Source of the DNA: Serripes groenlandicus
Lineage: Eukaryota > Mollusca > Bivalvia > Cardiida > Cardiidae
Assembly: GCA_031761405.1 (NCBI GenBank)
Contig: JASEVX010000324.1
Coordinates: 1 to 64,000 of the forward strand
Direction of reading: 5' to 3'
Length of the DNA: 64,000 nucleotides
This document shows, in pieces, positions 34,685-45,257 of the stretch (position 1 is the stretch's first letter; every line of letters starts with the position of its first letter). A model generated the notes under the pieces. That model had not been told where the DNA came from and made no database searches. It saw only the letters and a program-made list of their open reading frames with translations. The translations under genes and the position numbers were made by a program.

Positions 34685-34873
34685 TTACTGATTAGCATAA
34701 ATATTTTCTGTTCCTACATCAGGTAATTGTTCAACGACTCGATTGAAATCAATCGAAACATATTCTGTTGTTAGTTCATTCGATGGTACAACAATGTTCG
34801 TTGTGGTTCCGTCTGTGTTCAGATCTAGATCAGCGCACACGAGGTTATGGTTATCCAGCTTTATGGTCGAACT
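34685..34873 (-). CDS. Ig receptor terminal tail exon (ITSM-like and YxNx motifs)
   Basis: The acceptor tgtattattccag| lies just upstream (34874-34875) and the frame enters in phase 0 and stops at 34685, giving 62 residues. The sequence is polar and acidic with NHNLVCADLDL, then LTTEYVSIDF, and ends TENIYANQ. LVCADL looks like an ITIM (LxYxxL) whose tyrosine is cysteine here; a single-base change (TGC from TAC) would explain it. Confidence 0.6.
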   Translation of the reverse strand, partial: SSTIKLDNHNLVCADLDLNTDGTTTNIVVPSNELTTEYVSIDFNRVVEQLPDVGTENIYANQ

Positions 34874-35456
34874 CTGGAATAATACAGTTTGTATCAATAT
34901 ATTATGTATAGGCCTTTTTTAAATTTTCACTACTCAACTTTTGAATAGGTCAGGTGATATACCTACTTTTTAGAATGGACATCTGATTTTAAAAATTTAA
35001 ATATTTTTATATTGACTATATACTGCTTTTGGTATCGAACTTAAGCTGTTTTGAATATCGTTTCTACTATTTGAAAGGTTATTACTTTACTCATGATAAC
35101 TCTAATTTCGAATTATAAATGGATATAGTACGGCTAGCTTTAACCAAGAAACAAATATCATTTTATGTGCCGCCTACTTCTAAAAGACATATGTATATAT
35201 GTATAGCAATACACGTATACATGTTTGTCACAGTGAAAAGTTGTAACAATCATGTCTGATTATGATTTTTTCCATTTTTGGCGCCATTATAGCTGTCCGC
35301 ACTCGAACAACATTGTGGAAAAGGGAAATTCATGATGACCAATTAATTCCTTTATGTTTAAATTGTACTCATCTGTAAAACGAACTTTAACATGCCTTTA
35401 CTTTTCTCTTCTTTACAGATGTATCGAATCTGAAACGATCTAAAACTGCATTAAAG

Positions 35457-35653
35457 TTATCCCATTCCCATTCCCAATCGCAGAGGCATTTTGCCGACTT
35501 TTGAAGGGAAAATATGATTAATAAGGGCAATTTTTACTTTACTGAAATGTTTTTAAATCTGTTCAATAGTAATATCATCATTATAAGAGATCTTAATATG
35601 TTTGCATAGATGTTTTCTGCTGAAGATTTGTTGTATGAGTGAAAGGGTAAATA
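35457..35653. mobile_element. R1-family MITE, diverged
   Basis: Begins with tatcccattcccattccca, contains gccgacttttgaa and gcatagatgttttctgctga, and ends gtgaaagggtaaa. Confidence 0.45.
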
Positions 35654-35689
35654 GTTAAGGACATATTTCACATATATAACAATTGTTCG

Positions 35690-35928
35690 GTCAAATCACG
35701 GCGGCAAGTTCACCTTCCCATATGTTTCCTGGATTTCTCACACTAGTACTCCACACAACAAGCAACTGGCTGCTTTTTACAGAGACTGTTAGACCATTGA
35801 TGGAAGACGAATAACTCTTGTCGCATTGACTTTTGTCAAACGTCTAAAAGAATGTTGGCGGAGCTGGGGTTCAAACTCACAACCCCATGGATTAACAGCC
35901 CACGTCGCTACAGGGGCCCGTCCGTTAA
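35690..35928 (-). mobile_element. SINE-A copy, minus orientation
   Basis: On the minus strand: gtagcgacgtgggctgttaa, a B-box-like gtgagtttgaaccccagctc, then gacgtttgacaaaag-like and cattcgtcttccatcaatgg-like body, ggagtactagtgtgagaaat and aggaaacatatgggaaggtg, ending in gccgtgatttgacc. Confidence 0.7.
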
Positions 35929-35942
35929 CGAAGAAGACTTAC

Positions 35943-36051
35943 CGTATCAATATCACTCAATCTCTGTGTTTTTCTTTGTGATTTCGGTGTTACTACATCA
36001 TGTCTGCGTTAGTGGGATTCGTTTCGTCTGTTGTGATAGAGTTCGTCACAT
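35943..36051 (-). pseudogene. Ig receptor tail exon with a frameshift
   Basis: A strong acceptor (ctcatttccgttacag|) and donor (gatacg|gtaagt) define a 109-bp exon. Entering in phase 1, as the microexon requires, it reads DVTNSITTDETNPTNADMM and then hits TAG TAA. In the frame that leads in phase 0 into the terminal exon it reads DVVTPKSQRKTQRLSDIDT. The two halves each fit one neighbour, so a single small indel near 35995-36000 breaks the exon. Confidence 0.5.
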
Positions 36052-36224
36052 CTGTAACGGAAATGAGACAGGTTTTACCCTATCCTTCATACGACATATC
36101 TGTAATACACGTCATGGCAAATATATGGAAAATCTCTATAAACTAATTACATGTATATAATTATTGAGAAAATAAGAAAATAAACGTTAAAAGAATAAAC
36201 TTCTCACTATGAGTAGTTCTCATT

Positions 36225-36590
36225 TTGCAACATGTTTTCAAAAGTCGTCAGTAACAACCTATAAACTAAAATAAGTAAAGCGGTCGTAAACAACTGCATT
36301 CAAATCGTCAGTAACAACCTATATTTGAATAGCGTTCCAGTAAAACTATATCAATATGATAAATCTATATTAACCTTTGTATCCTTGTATGCTGATCCAG
36401 ATCTGTACTGTTTAACTCAGTGCATATTCAGACCAGCTAGCTTTGTAGGAATTTCTTCATTTGTCATAATTTCTTTCAACTTTTTTTTCAGTAAGTATAT
36501 CTTCATTTATAGAGATTTTCAATGTGTTTGAGTAAATGTTTTAAAAGATGTCTGCTACAGGTTTGTTTATGTAGGAAAGGGTTAACTTTT
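36225..36590. mobile_element. R1-family MITE remnants
   Basis: Arms ttgcaacatgttttcaaaag with tcgtcagtaacaacctata (twice, 36247 and 36306) and the right end gtctgctacaggtttgttta, gtaggaaagggttaa (36551-36584). Confidence 0.5.
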
Positions 36591-36878
36591 AACAAAACAG
36601 TCCTACACAACATTAAACATTTATCATCCCGGTATTTCACTTTTATCTCGCAATAATCTACTTAATTATTTGTTTTATTATTCTTATACCTTTTTCATCA
36701 AAATTTCTGTTATATCACGGCGACAGTTCACTTATTCATGAACCCCTGGTAAACAAACCAATACTTAGGCTAGGAAATGTGCCTTGCCCAAGAGCAGTCC
36801 ACCATAACCGTTCGATTGTGGATCGAACCTGGGACGCCGGGCTTAATTCAAAACCATGTGCTAAATAAACGTACATAC

Positions 36879-36904
36879 CTTGTAAGCTGTGATAGCTGTC
36901 AGAC
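36879..36904 (-). CDS. Ig receptor 26-bp microexon (YHSL motif)
   Basis: The acceptor gctttcttacag| and donor caag|gtatgt bound 26 bases that enter in phase 2 and leave in phase 1. Read in the chained frame it gives SDSYHSLQ, with a YxxL tyrosine motif. In the second duplicate (about 38570-38595) the acceptor reads acat instead of acag and the residues become SDSYDSLQ. Confidence 0.5.
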
Positions 36905-37529
36905 CTGTAAGAAAGCAGATAGCAGACAGTGAAGACTCTGGTGAGACTGTGTGGATGTACATACTTGCCCGATCCTTCACTGTACGCGTACGTCATTTTA
37001 TTTATGTTTTGATTACACTAATTGAAATTCACATAGTTGAAACGCTAAGCATTTGGAAATATAAACATCATTATTATTAGTCACTTTTGGCTCTCTGAGC
37101 AAACAAATTACGGAATATTAAAAGCTGCCGTGTTTGGACGATCTAAACAATTCATGACCAACAACGCGTCAATGTCGTCGTAATTTATCCAACTTGCACT
37201 TGGGAACTATTTGTAACTAAAACACATCCAGGAAACCAATTAACTACCCGTAAGTTTTTGAGCATGTCCTTGCGAGAAAAAAAAGTACGTAATGATATGT
37301 GTGAATAGTATATGTTCTCAGACCAGACTGCACATGTGCTACGTCTTATCAGACACAAAAACTAGTTGACAGCTCCTAACAAGCTTTTGTGAGTAGTATT
37401 TGAACAGTGTAGATCTTAAGTTAACGAATTGGGCAGTAATAAAACTAATAATTCATTTGACACATATCGAATTCAGCATCACCAAAGTTTCGACAATTCA
37501 TGAAAATCTAAAAATACTTAAAATCTTAC

Positions 37530-37596
37530 CCGATATTCTCTTCGCGTTGTTGGCTATTCTGACTTAAGTCGTCCATAGACTCGTCGTTTTCAGATG
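37530..37596 (-). CDS. Ig receptor first tail exon, duplicate 1
   Basis: A 67-bp exon with acceptor ttatattttag| and donor atcgg|gtaaga, phase 1 to 2. It encodes SENDESMDDLSQNSQQREEN, an acidic serine-rich tail segment. It differs from duplicate 2 at three residues. Confidence 0.55.
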
Positions 37597-38390
37597 CTAA
37601 AATATAATTAAGTGTCGCCATCTTTGATGAAAGATACACAGGCTATTTCATAGATCAAATATGCAAATTATTTGCAGTATTTTAGCCAGTCAAAAAATCG
37701 ATAAATTCTGTTCGGTACACTCGTTGCCGAAAGCGGTTTCTGCATCAAAAACAAAAGCCATGCGATGCATGAGAACCAGGTAGTTTTTAACGATTAATTG
37801 TTGGTTTGGCTGTTACTCATGGCGATGGGCACGGCTTAAAATACGATCTCGGAACTATGAATACACGTTTCGTAATGAGAACCTAAGCCTCGTTTTCAAT
37901 AAAATATGAATATTTAAAATATTTTACCAAAAGCAGAGTCGAGTCCCGATAACTAATCAGATAATTACCCAAAGAGATTAGCCGGTATGTTACCTGTGGT
38001 TATCAATGGTCAATCAGTAAAAATGCAAGAGACACTTCACTCGTTTTTAGTGTTGTCAATAACCAACTAAAAGCATTTAAAAAGGGTAAAAGACGCCCGA
38101 ATATGAATTTGCATATAATGAAAAAGTAATTGATTAGGATAAATACAATCGAATGTAATGTTTTTTTTTTAAAAAAGCACCTCCAATTCAACGTGTACCT
38201 TAGATTAGTCAAACCGTATATGCCTCGACTGGTTTTACATAGCCACCCTTGACATTCGGGGTATAACAAAACTGTAGTCTGCTTCAGAAGTGCGGAATGT
38301 CGTGTGGGTTAGGTATGTTTTTCAGAAACAAACAATCACAATCCGTCCTTAATTTGTCTTCTCTTTCTTCGTTTTGTAATCCCGGTATAT

Positions 38391-40345
38391 AACATAATTT
38401 CTGTTATATCACGGTGACAGTTCACTTATTCATGAACCCCTGGTAAACAAACCAATACTTATCGGAAATGTGCCTTGCCCAAGAGCAGTCCACCATAACC
38501 GTTCGATTGTGGATCGAACCTGGGACGCCGGGCTTAATTCAAAACCATGTGCTAAATGTACGTACATACCTTGTAAGCTGTCATAGCTGTCAGACATGTA
38601 AGAAAGCAGATAACAGACAGTGAAGACTCTGGTGAGACTGTGTGGATGTACAGAATTGCCTGATACTTCACTGTACGCGTACGCATTTTTTATGTTTTGA
38701 GTTCACTCATTGAAATTCACATAGTTGAAAAACTTAGCATTTGGAAATATAAACATCATTATTATAAGTCACCTTTGGCTATCTGAGCAAACAAATTAAG
38801 GAATATTAAAAGCTGCCGTGTCTGGAAAATGCATGACCAACATCGCGTCAGTTTCGTTGTAATTTATCCAACTAGCACTTGGGTACTATTTGTAACTGAA
38901 ACCAATCCAGGAAACTAATTAACTACCCATATGTTTTTGAGCATGTCCTTGCGAGAAAAAAACCCACACGATGATATGTGTGAATAGTATATGTTCTCAG
39001 ACCAGACTGCACATGTGCTACATCTTATCAGAACCAAAAACTAATTGACAGCTCCTAACAAGCTAATGTGAGTAGTATTTGAAAAGTGTAGATCTTGAGT
39101 TAACGAATTGGGCAGTAATAAAACTAATAATTTATTTGACACATATCGAATTCAGCATCACCAAAGTTTCGACAATTCATGAAAATCTAAAAATACTTAA
39201 AATCTTACCCGATATTCTCTTCGCGTTGTTGGCTATTTTGACTTAAGACGTCCATAGACACGTCGTTTTCAGTTGCTAAAATAGAATTAAGTGTCACCAT
39301 CTTTGATGAAAGATACACAAGCTATTTCATATATCAAATATGCAAATTATTTGCAGTATTTTAGCTGGTCAAAAAGTCGATATAATTTGTCCGGTACAAT
39401 CGATTGCCGAAAGCACCAAAACAAAAGCCATGCGATGCATGAGAACCGGGTAGTTTTTAACGATTAATTGTTGGTTTGTTTGTAATGCATGGCGATGTGC
39501 ACGGCTTAAAACACGATCTCGGATCTATGATACACGTTTCGTAATGAGAACCTAAGCCTCGTTTTCAATAAGATATGAATATTTAAAATATTTAAACAAA
39601 GTCAGATCGAATCCCAAAAACTAATCTGAAAATTACCCAAAGGAAGTAGCAGGTATGTTACCTGTGGTTATCTGTGGTCATTCACCGAAAAAGTAAGAGA
39701 CACTACCCTCTTTTTCCTGAAAGCCTAACGTATATTCATGTCTCAGTGAAAAGATGGCTAGGGAAGCTCAAGAATATTCTTGGAGAATACTAGATTGTTG
39801 GTTTTGGTTTATCATCTTTATACTGGAAGAGTATGAGTGAACCAAATTCTGTTTAATTCACTAGTGTTTATGACACGAGTGAAAGTATCTCTGTTTGGAG
39901 TTAACCAAAGGAAACATATATCTCGCTACATATAGAAACACTATGCTGTTAATGATTGCATGCGTTTACATACACATGGCATGTAGGGTTAGTAATTAGT
40001 ATAACGGAGATTATATATTACCTGATAAATTCACTATTTGAAGCAAGGAATGTTTCCTCACTGTTATCTTGCAATAACCTTCTAAAAGCATTTAAAAGGG
40101 GTAAAAGACGCCCGCATAAGGATTTGCATATAATGAAAAAGTAATTACTTAGAATGAATACAATCGAATGTAAACTACTTTAAAAAAAAAAACACTTTCC
40201 ATTCAACGTGTACATTCGATTAGTCAAACCATATATGCCTCAAATGTTTTTACAAACCCAACCTTGACATTAGGGTATAAAAATATAGTATTTCGCTTCA
40301 GAAGTGCGGAATGTCGTGTGTGACAGGGAACGTTTAAAGAAACAA
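38391..40345 (-). repeat. Tandem duplication unit of the receptor tail region, copy 2
   Basis: Collinear with 36700-38390 but carries an extra stretch of about 350 bases at about 39712-40070 that copy 1 lacks. It includes the second microexon (acceptor lost) and tail exon 39209-39275, and abuts the intact end of the membrane exon at 40358. Confidence 0.85.
39209..39275 (-). CDS. Ig receptor first tail exon, duplicate 2
   Basis: A 67-bp exon, acceptor ctattttag| and donor atcgg|gtaaga. It reads TENDVSMDVLSQNSQQREEN. The single base left by the membrane exon donor completes its first codon, so this copy is the one next in line for splicing. Confidence 0.55.
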
Positions 40346-40357
40346 ACAATCACAAAC

Positions 40358-40492
40358 CTTTCTTAATTTGCCTTCCCTTTCTTTGTTTTGTAACAATAAC
40401 AATTGCTATTATAACTGCGAGTAATACCATTTGTTATGGGGCAGCAATACCAACTACAACCCATGGTATAGTTGTCTTCTTTTTATTTTGAC
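40358..40492 (-). pseudogene. Ig receptor membrane-spanning exon with an in-frame stop
   Basis: Entering in phase 1 after Ig3 it reads SQNKKKTTIPWVVVGIAAP, then TAA, then QMVLLAVIIAIVIVTKQRK and GRQIKK: a short basic stalk, one long hydrophobic helix and a basic stop-transfer segment. The acceptor (caaaaaag|gt) has a poor pyrimidine tract; the donor aaag|gtttgt is usable. The TAA at about 40435 interrupts the helix. Confidence 0.5.
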
Positions 40493-40698
40493 CTTTTTTG
40501 ATTGCATCTTTCATGAAAATATATCAATATTTATTAATTTTACACTACTGTATTTAAAACTACGATGTTTTCAATGATTTCGAAGATTTCGCGGAATCAT
40601 CTGAAAAAGAAAATTGCAAACATGTTGTTACATGTACTTAAATAAATTGTCGAGTCATAATGTAGTGACACCTACACTTATTGATTAATGTATCTTAC

Positions 40699-40980
40699 TT
40701 TTTGTTGATTTAATAGCGAGTTCCACCGTTTTAATCTCTGTATCGAATAATTCCGTTTCGGCGATACACGTATAAATACCAGCATCCGTCATCTGTACGT
40801 TCTGTATCTCCATACATAGAGCATTATTGCCACAGTTTGAGGTCGCCATCGTGTTGTTGTCGGTGTCACACCAGGATAGTTTCGCTAAAGGAAAACTGTC
40901 AGCGTAACATATTATCATCACAGTATCTCCTTCATTCCAAATTGTGTCGTTAAACGCATTAATTGAAATAATTGGCGCAT
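40699..40980 (-). CDS. Ig receptor Ig-domain 3 exon
   Basis: A 282-bp exon between ttttcattacag| and aaaaa|gtaaga, phase 1 to 1. It shows the classic Ig pattern: VMIICYADSFP (first cysteine), KLSWCD (core tryptophan), MEIQNVQMTDAGIYTCIAE with the DxGxYxC signature. NTT and NNT glycosylation sites are present. It is the clearest domain in the window. Confidence 0.8.
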
Positions 40981-40994
40981 CTGTAATGAAAAAT

Positions 40995-41148
40995 AAAGGT
41001 ATTTTAATGGCCTCCATTGTATTGTTAGCGGTTTCACTTAAAGATAGGTTCGCTGTAAGATAACTGTACCTCTTACATTTTATCACAACAGTGTCTCCTC
41101 AATTCAAAGTTGTGTTTTTAGATGCATTCGTTGAAATAATTGGCGCAT
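40995..41148 (-). pseudogene. Decayed tandem copy of the Ig3 exon start
   Basis: On the minus strand it repeats the acceptor cattacag| and the codons for APIIS, then a TGA replaces the tryptophan of WNEGDT, and later similarity covers CYADSFP to the tgg/ggaatc region before breaking off. It lies 168 bp upstream of the true exon and is a partial exon duplication. Confidence 0.6.
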
Positions 41149-41389
41149 CTGTAATGAATAATAGTGTTTCCTACAATCAAAATTATGTCTGAAAAGATGA
41201 TGACTGAATTGAAATCGTTGGTATATCATTATGTTATACATGTTATAGGCAATATCACACTATCACAATGAAACTGACCTTAGGAACGTTGTTACCAGGA
41301 ATAAATTAAATCAGTCTTAGGTTTCACAGAGGCTGGCCATGATCCTACAATGAAATTTGGCTTGCGGACATTTATAATAGAAAACAGAA

Positions 41390-42615
41390 CAAGAGGCCCA
41401 AGAGGACCATTCACGCTTCACTGCAATTAGGCAAACATTACATCTCTTAACAGCCCCGCACCCTGTTGGCCATGTTTTCTTTTGACAATCACAGTGGCTT
41501 TAAAGGAATCTCGCAGAGTGTCACCGGATGAACATTTCTGCAAATTTATTTGAAAATAGGCCATATAGTTTGGGAGGAAAATACTTTTAAAGTTTTCTCT
41601 AAAGCCAATTTAAGGCTAAAAGACCCGCCCCCAGGCAGCCATATTTTAAGACCAATCAACATGGCTTTTTGGAATCCGATGGAGAATCCCCCAAGAAACA
41701 TTTCTACAAAATTATTTAAAAATCTGCCATATACTTTCGAAGAAGAAGATTTTTTAAGTTTTGACTATAGCCATATAAGGCACAATAGCCCCGCCCTCTC
41801 TTGCGGCCATCTTTTTCGAACAATTAACATTGCTTGAAGGAATCTGATAGAGGGTCACCAAAGGAAAATTTCGATAAATTATTAGAAAACAGGCCAGACA
41901 CTTTCGGAGGAGAAGATTTTTTTAAGTTTTCACTATAGCCATATAAGACAAAAGAGCCCCGCCCTCGGACGAATATGTTTTCCGACCAACCAAGATGGCT
42001 TGAAGAAATCTGAGGAATGGTCACCCAAGGAACATTACTACAAAATTATTTGAAAATCGGCACAATACTTTCGGAGGAGAAGTTTTCACTATAGCCATAT
42101 ACGTTAAATAATCACCGCCCCCTGGCGGCCATGTTTTTAGACCAATCAATATGGCTTGAAGGAATCTGATTGAAGGTCACCCGGATAACATTTCTACAAA
42201 ATTATTTAAAATTGGCCTGACACTTTCAGAGGAGAAGATTTGTTTAGTTTTGACTATAGCCATATATGGCAAACTAGCCTAGCCCCTAGCGGCCATTGGT
42301 CTTCGACCAATTAACATGGCTTAAAATAATCTGATTAAGGGTCACCCAAGGAATTCTCCTGCATAATTATTTGAAAATAGGCCAAACACATTTGGAGGAA
42401 GGCAAAATAGACTCGCCTCCTGGCAGCCAGGAATCCGATAGAGGATCCATAAAAAAATGAAGACATTAAGGAGAAGGCATTCAGTTGATTCTTCCTAGGA
42501 AGTTTCATCACAATTGGCCAAGTGGTTAGGGAGGAGAAGTCGTTTGAAGCAAAAAGTACGCACGCACGCACGACGGACAGTTCGCCATGACATAAGCTCT
42601 ACTGGCTTTCAATTG
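41390..42615 (+). mobile_element. Repeat element of about 1.2 kb (aacaagaggcccaagagg family)
   Basis: It starts aacaagaggcccaagaggac, holds about six internal tandem units of about 180 bp (ccgcccccaggcagccat, gaccaatcaacatggctt, cggaggagaagattttttaa, ctatagccatataaggc) and ends in cgcacgcacgcacgacggac, agttcgcc. Open frames inside are by-products of the units. Confidence 0.7.
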
Positions 42616-43260
42616 TATGTCATTCCTTTATCAAAAATTCAATTGTAATACATTTTATATTATTCTCCTCTTTGTTGATGAATCGGGGGTCCTTATTCAG
42701 TCGAATTGAAGAAATCAATTTTACAATCTCATTAAATCCAACAGGTAACCAACTTGATAGCTGATAGAACGTTGGTTGTATCGAGCGTTTTCATTGAATA
42801 GAAAAACGAAACCCTGCTGATGAAAATTTCGAGACGTCATTTATGAGGTTTCGTCATATCAAGTAAACGAATGTGTCGAAGTATTTGGTCTGATTTTTAT
42901 GAGTTTGTCTATTGCACTATATGTATATTAAATCATGTTAAATCGATATTTTGATCCAAATTAAACGGCAAATATCTGCAAGAACACCAAGACGCAAAGC
43001 ATCTATTCAAAACATGTATGTGTAGATGATAAAAACTATTACTTACAATATTGACCCGATTTTAACATTGATGCAAAAATGTATTATAAATACACAAGTG
43101 TATTTTAAAGAAATTCTTTGTTTTTTGACGAAAATACACCTGTTGTAATTCATGACAAACATCCAAATTTGAATGATGATAAATCTACGTCTTAATAGTT
43201 AATACTGTTTAAATCTTTCTTTAAACAAAGGTCAGGAGGGTCAGGGCAGTAATTTTGAGT
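42616..43260. other. Intron of the Ig receptor gene, no further exon seen
   Basis: AT-rich sequence between the repeat element and Ig2. Nothing recognised. Confidence 0.45.
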
Positions 43261-43269
43261 AATACTTAC

Positions 43270-43599
43270 AAGGAAGGAGTATATTATACTTTGCCATTTG
43301 ACTCACACCAGCGTCATAATAAAAGGGAAAACCACAAACGGCTTGACAAGACATCTCCTGCTTGTTTATAATTTGTGTACCACTAAACTGTAATGTAGAT
43401 GTCGTGGTAAAGCCGCTATGTCCTGCCGGTTTGATCTCTTTTTCTGCACCAATTACAACTTGGAGGGTACTCGGATAGGTCCAGTGTACGTTGCACGCTG
43501 GATTAGCGTTGATAAGCGCACACTGTAAAGTCTGGGTTAAAGTCTTTCTATCGGATGTTGCTGTTGTCAGAATGTGGATATTGGTTGATTCAGGTGGAA
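43270..43599 (-). CDS. Ig receptor Ig-domain 2 exon (no ATG of its own)
   Basis: A 330-bp exon between actttttacag| and ccttcctt|gtaagt, phase 1 to 1, open through 109 full codons. It reads VPPESTNIHILTTATS at the start, with TLQCALINANPACNVHWTY (first cysteine and tryptophan), STLQFSGTQI and MSCQAVCGFPF (second cysteine). An Ig-like fold with extra cysteines. It escapes start-codon-based frame searches because it is internal. Confidence 0.7.
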
Positions 43600-43689
43600 C
43601 TGTAAAAAGTATTATTACTATATATTCCAGTTTGGAATAGTGTATTTACCTAATATTACTAAGTTCTCCTCTGTCAGGAATTGAAAGAA

Positions 43690-43890
43690 AATATGAGCCG
43701 TCCCGCGCAGACTAAGCCGGGCCCACACATTCATTCTCAGGGGGATAGAGTTATAGAGTAATGATTCCTGAAACATAAAATCCACAGGAGGCGAAAAGTG
43801 TCTATCCGGGTAAGCCTGCGCGGCATGCTTAGGCTGATCTGGCTCTATACTTAACGCATAGTCCACAATGTTGGTTATCTCGCGGGACGG
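43690..43890. mobile_element. R2-family hairpin MITE
   Basis: Left arm gagccgtcccgcgcagacta and right arm gatctggctctatacttaac, gcatagtccacaatgttggt surround the family centre (gggatagagttatagagtaa, tgattcctgaaac). Confidence 0.65.
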
Positions 43891-44039
43891 CTCAATTATG
43901 GTTTATTACCATACACTATTGAACTTATTATGAACGCTGTGCGATAATATTTTTATTACGAAATTCAATTATTTCCATCGAAGTCGTATTTTTTTTATGA
44001 AAACCCATATGATATAAATTTACAAAAAAGAGTGGGTCA

Positions 44040-44565
44040 TGATGGCCCTGTTACGCTCACCTGAGGACCGTATATAAGCATGATAATTAATACTTGAAGA
44101 AATTATTGACCAATCAATGAAATAGTTAAACGTTTCATTCTCCTCTTACACTATTTTAGCAAAGTTCAAATAATAGGTGTTTATCCAAAAAAAACACTGA
44201 TGTTTTTCTTTAAAATTACAATGAAATTATGTTCATTTTTATTTGTTTGCATAACAAGAAGATGCATGTATCATTATACGTAAATAAAACTATGTCTATG
44301 TCTATGTCTATGATAAAAATCAAACTGTGTCGCGCTCTGCGAAAACCAACCTTTGCGTATTTTTTTGCATTGTGGAAAAATTCTTGTCTGCACATCTCCC
44401 ATAGGGATCTTAACGAATATTGATTTAGAAACGTTTCATGAAAACGTCTCCAGTACAGGGCCAGACCACACTGGGTTGATGCGCTGGCAGATCTTGATCT
44501 ACGCCGGTCGCGAACGCTTATGGGTTGGTTTTCGCAGAGAGCACCTCTCATTAACTAGTACTTAC
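44040..44565. other. Intron sequence with a short repeat-like block
   Basis: Contains catgatggccctgttacgct followed by cacctgag, typical of the end of the 41390-42615 element family, and an atgtct hexamer run at 44290-44311. An inverted pair gcgaaaaccaacc (44339) and ggttggttttcgc (44523-44535) brackets 44340-44540. Confidence 0.4.
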
Positions 44566-44853
44566 ACTGATAATCCACCTTTGTACTGGTAGTACATTTT
44601 GGTTCATCATAGTATAAATGTTGCATACAACATTTCAAAGAGGCCCTATTCCAGTTTCTGTTTAAATACTTTAGTTGGACTTTCATTCTGTATCCTTTCA
44701 CTACTGATACAATAGTGGAGTTTAATTCTTTGCCGTCCAGGAGCATGCTGAGTTCTTCTGCGGGCGGTTGGCGACTTTCGCATGTACACAAGATAGTTAT
44801 TGCTCTGCCTTCAAATTGTTGCGAATTATAGAGACTTGGACGGCTAGGTTTCA
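44566..44853 (-). CDS. Ig receptor Ig-domain 1 exon
   Basis: A 288-bp exon between cttaatttcag| and tatcagt|gtaagt, phase 1 to 1. It reads KPSRPSLYNSQQFEGRAITI, then LCTCESRQPP (first cysteine), LSMLLDGKEL in place of the usual tryptophan strand, VQLKYLNRNWNRASLKCCM (second cysteine). An Ig-like domain is likely though the core tryptophan is missing. Signal peptide exon not found. Confidence 0.65.
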
Positions 44854-44869
44854 CTGAAATTAAGAGTTA

Positions 44870-45250
44870 CGGTTACGCAATAGACATTGTGGCAGTTGGT
44901 GGTGAACGCCTTTGTAGCTGAATAGAATTCTAGAAACAATTATGAGGATCGCAGCTATGTTGAGCAGAGCAATTTCTACTTTTCTCACAATATTTGCAAA
45001 AGATGTATTTTGCAAAAAAACCAACAGATTTTAAACCAAATATATAATCAATCATTCGAAATCTTAGATTTGGATGACTAATGGAAAGTATTTCAAATAT
45101 TTACTAATTTATCTAATTCGAAATAATTGTGGCAACTGGAGAAATTCTCATGATGAGCAATTTCTCCTTACGATACAATGTTTTCAACTATACATATAAT
45201 TAATTAGAAGATGTTACGTTGAATTACAGAGATTTTCTAAGGTGTGTGAA
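44870..45250. other. Non-coding flank with an R1 MITE core
   Basis: gtggcaactggagaaattct, catgatgagcaatttctcc and cgatacaatgttttcaac at 45129-45187 form the R1 centre. Confidence 0.5.
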
Positions 45251-45257
45251 GTTAGCG

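Larger units (their letters stand above)
36700..38390 (-). repeat. Tandem duplication unit of the receptor tail region, copy 1
   Basis: Aligns with 38391-40345. Both start ttctgttatatcacggygac then agttcacttattcatgaacc and run through the microexon, intron and first tail exon into the end of the membrane exon, where this copy is cut off (it keeps ITKRRKRRQIK at about 38345-38385). Copy identity is high, roughly 90 percent by eye. Confidence 0.85.
34685..44853 (-). pseudogene. Ig-superfamily transmembrane receptor gene with tyrosine-motif tail (possibly decaying)
   Basis: Exons in transcript order: Ig1 44566-44853, Ig2 43270-43599, Ig3 40699-40980, membrane 40358-40492, tail 39209-39275 (duplicate 37530-37596), microexon 36879-36904, tail 35943-36051, terminal 34685-34873. 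Every junction has GT..AG, and entry and exit phases match along the chain. The product would be a cell-surface receptor: three Ig domains, one membrane helix, and a cytoplasmic tail with YHSL, TEYVSI (fits the immunoreceptor switch pattern TxYxx[VI]) and YANQ (fits the Grb2-SH2 pattern YxNx). Two lesions are present: TAA in the membrane exon and a one-base phase error in exon 35943-36051. Either could be an assembly error; together they suggest a pseudogene. The signal-peptide exon was not found, and a 5.4-kb satellite lies beyond Ig1. Function in immunity is inferred from architecture only. Confidence 0.6.

Noticed and set aside
41550..42571. Open frames within the 41.4-42.6 kb element
   Set aside because: They follow the internal tandem units and have no recognised domain.
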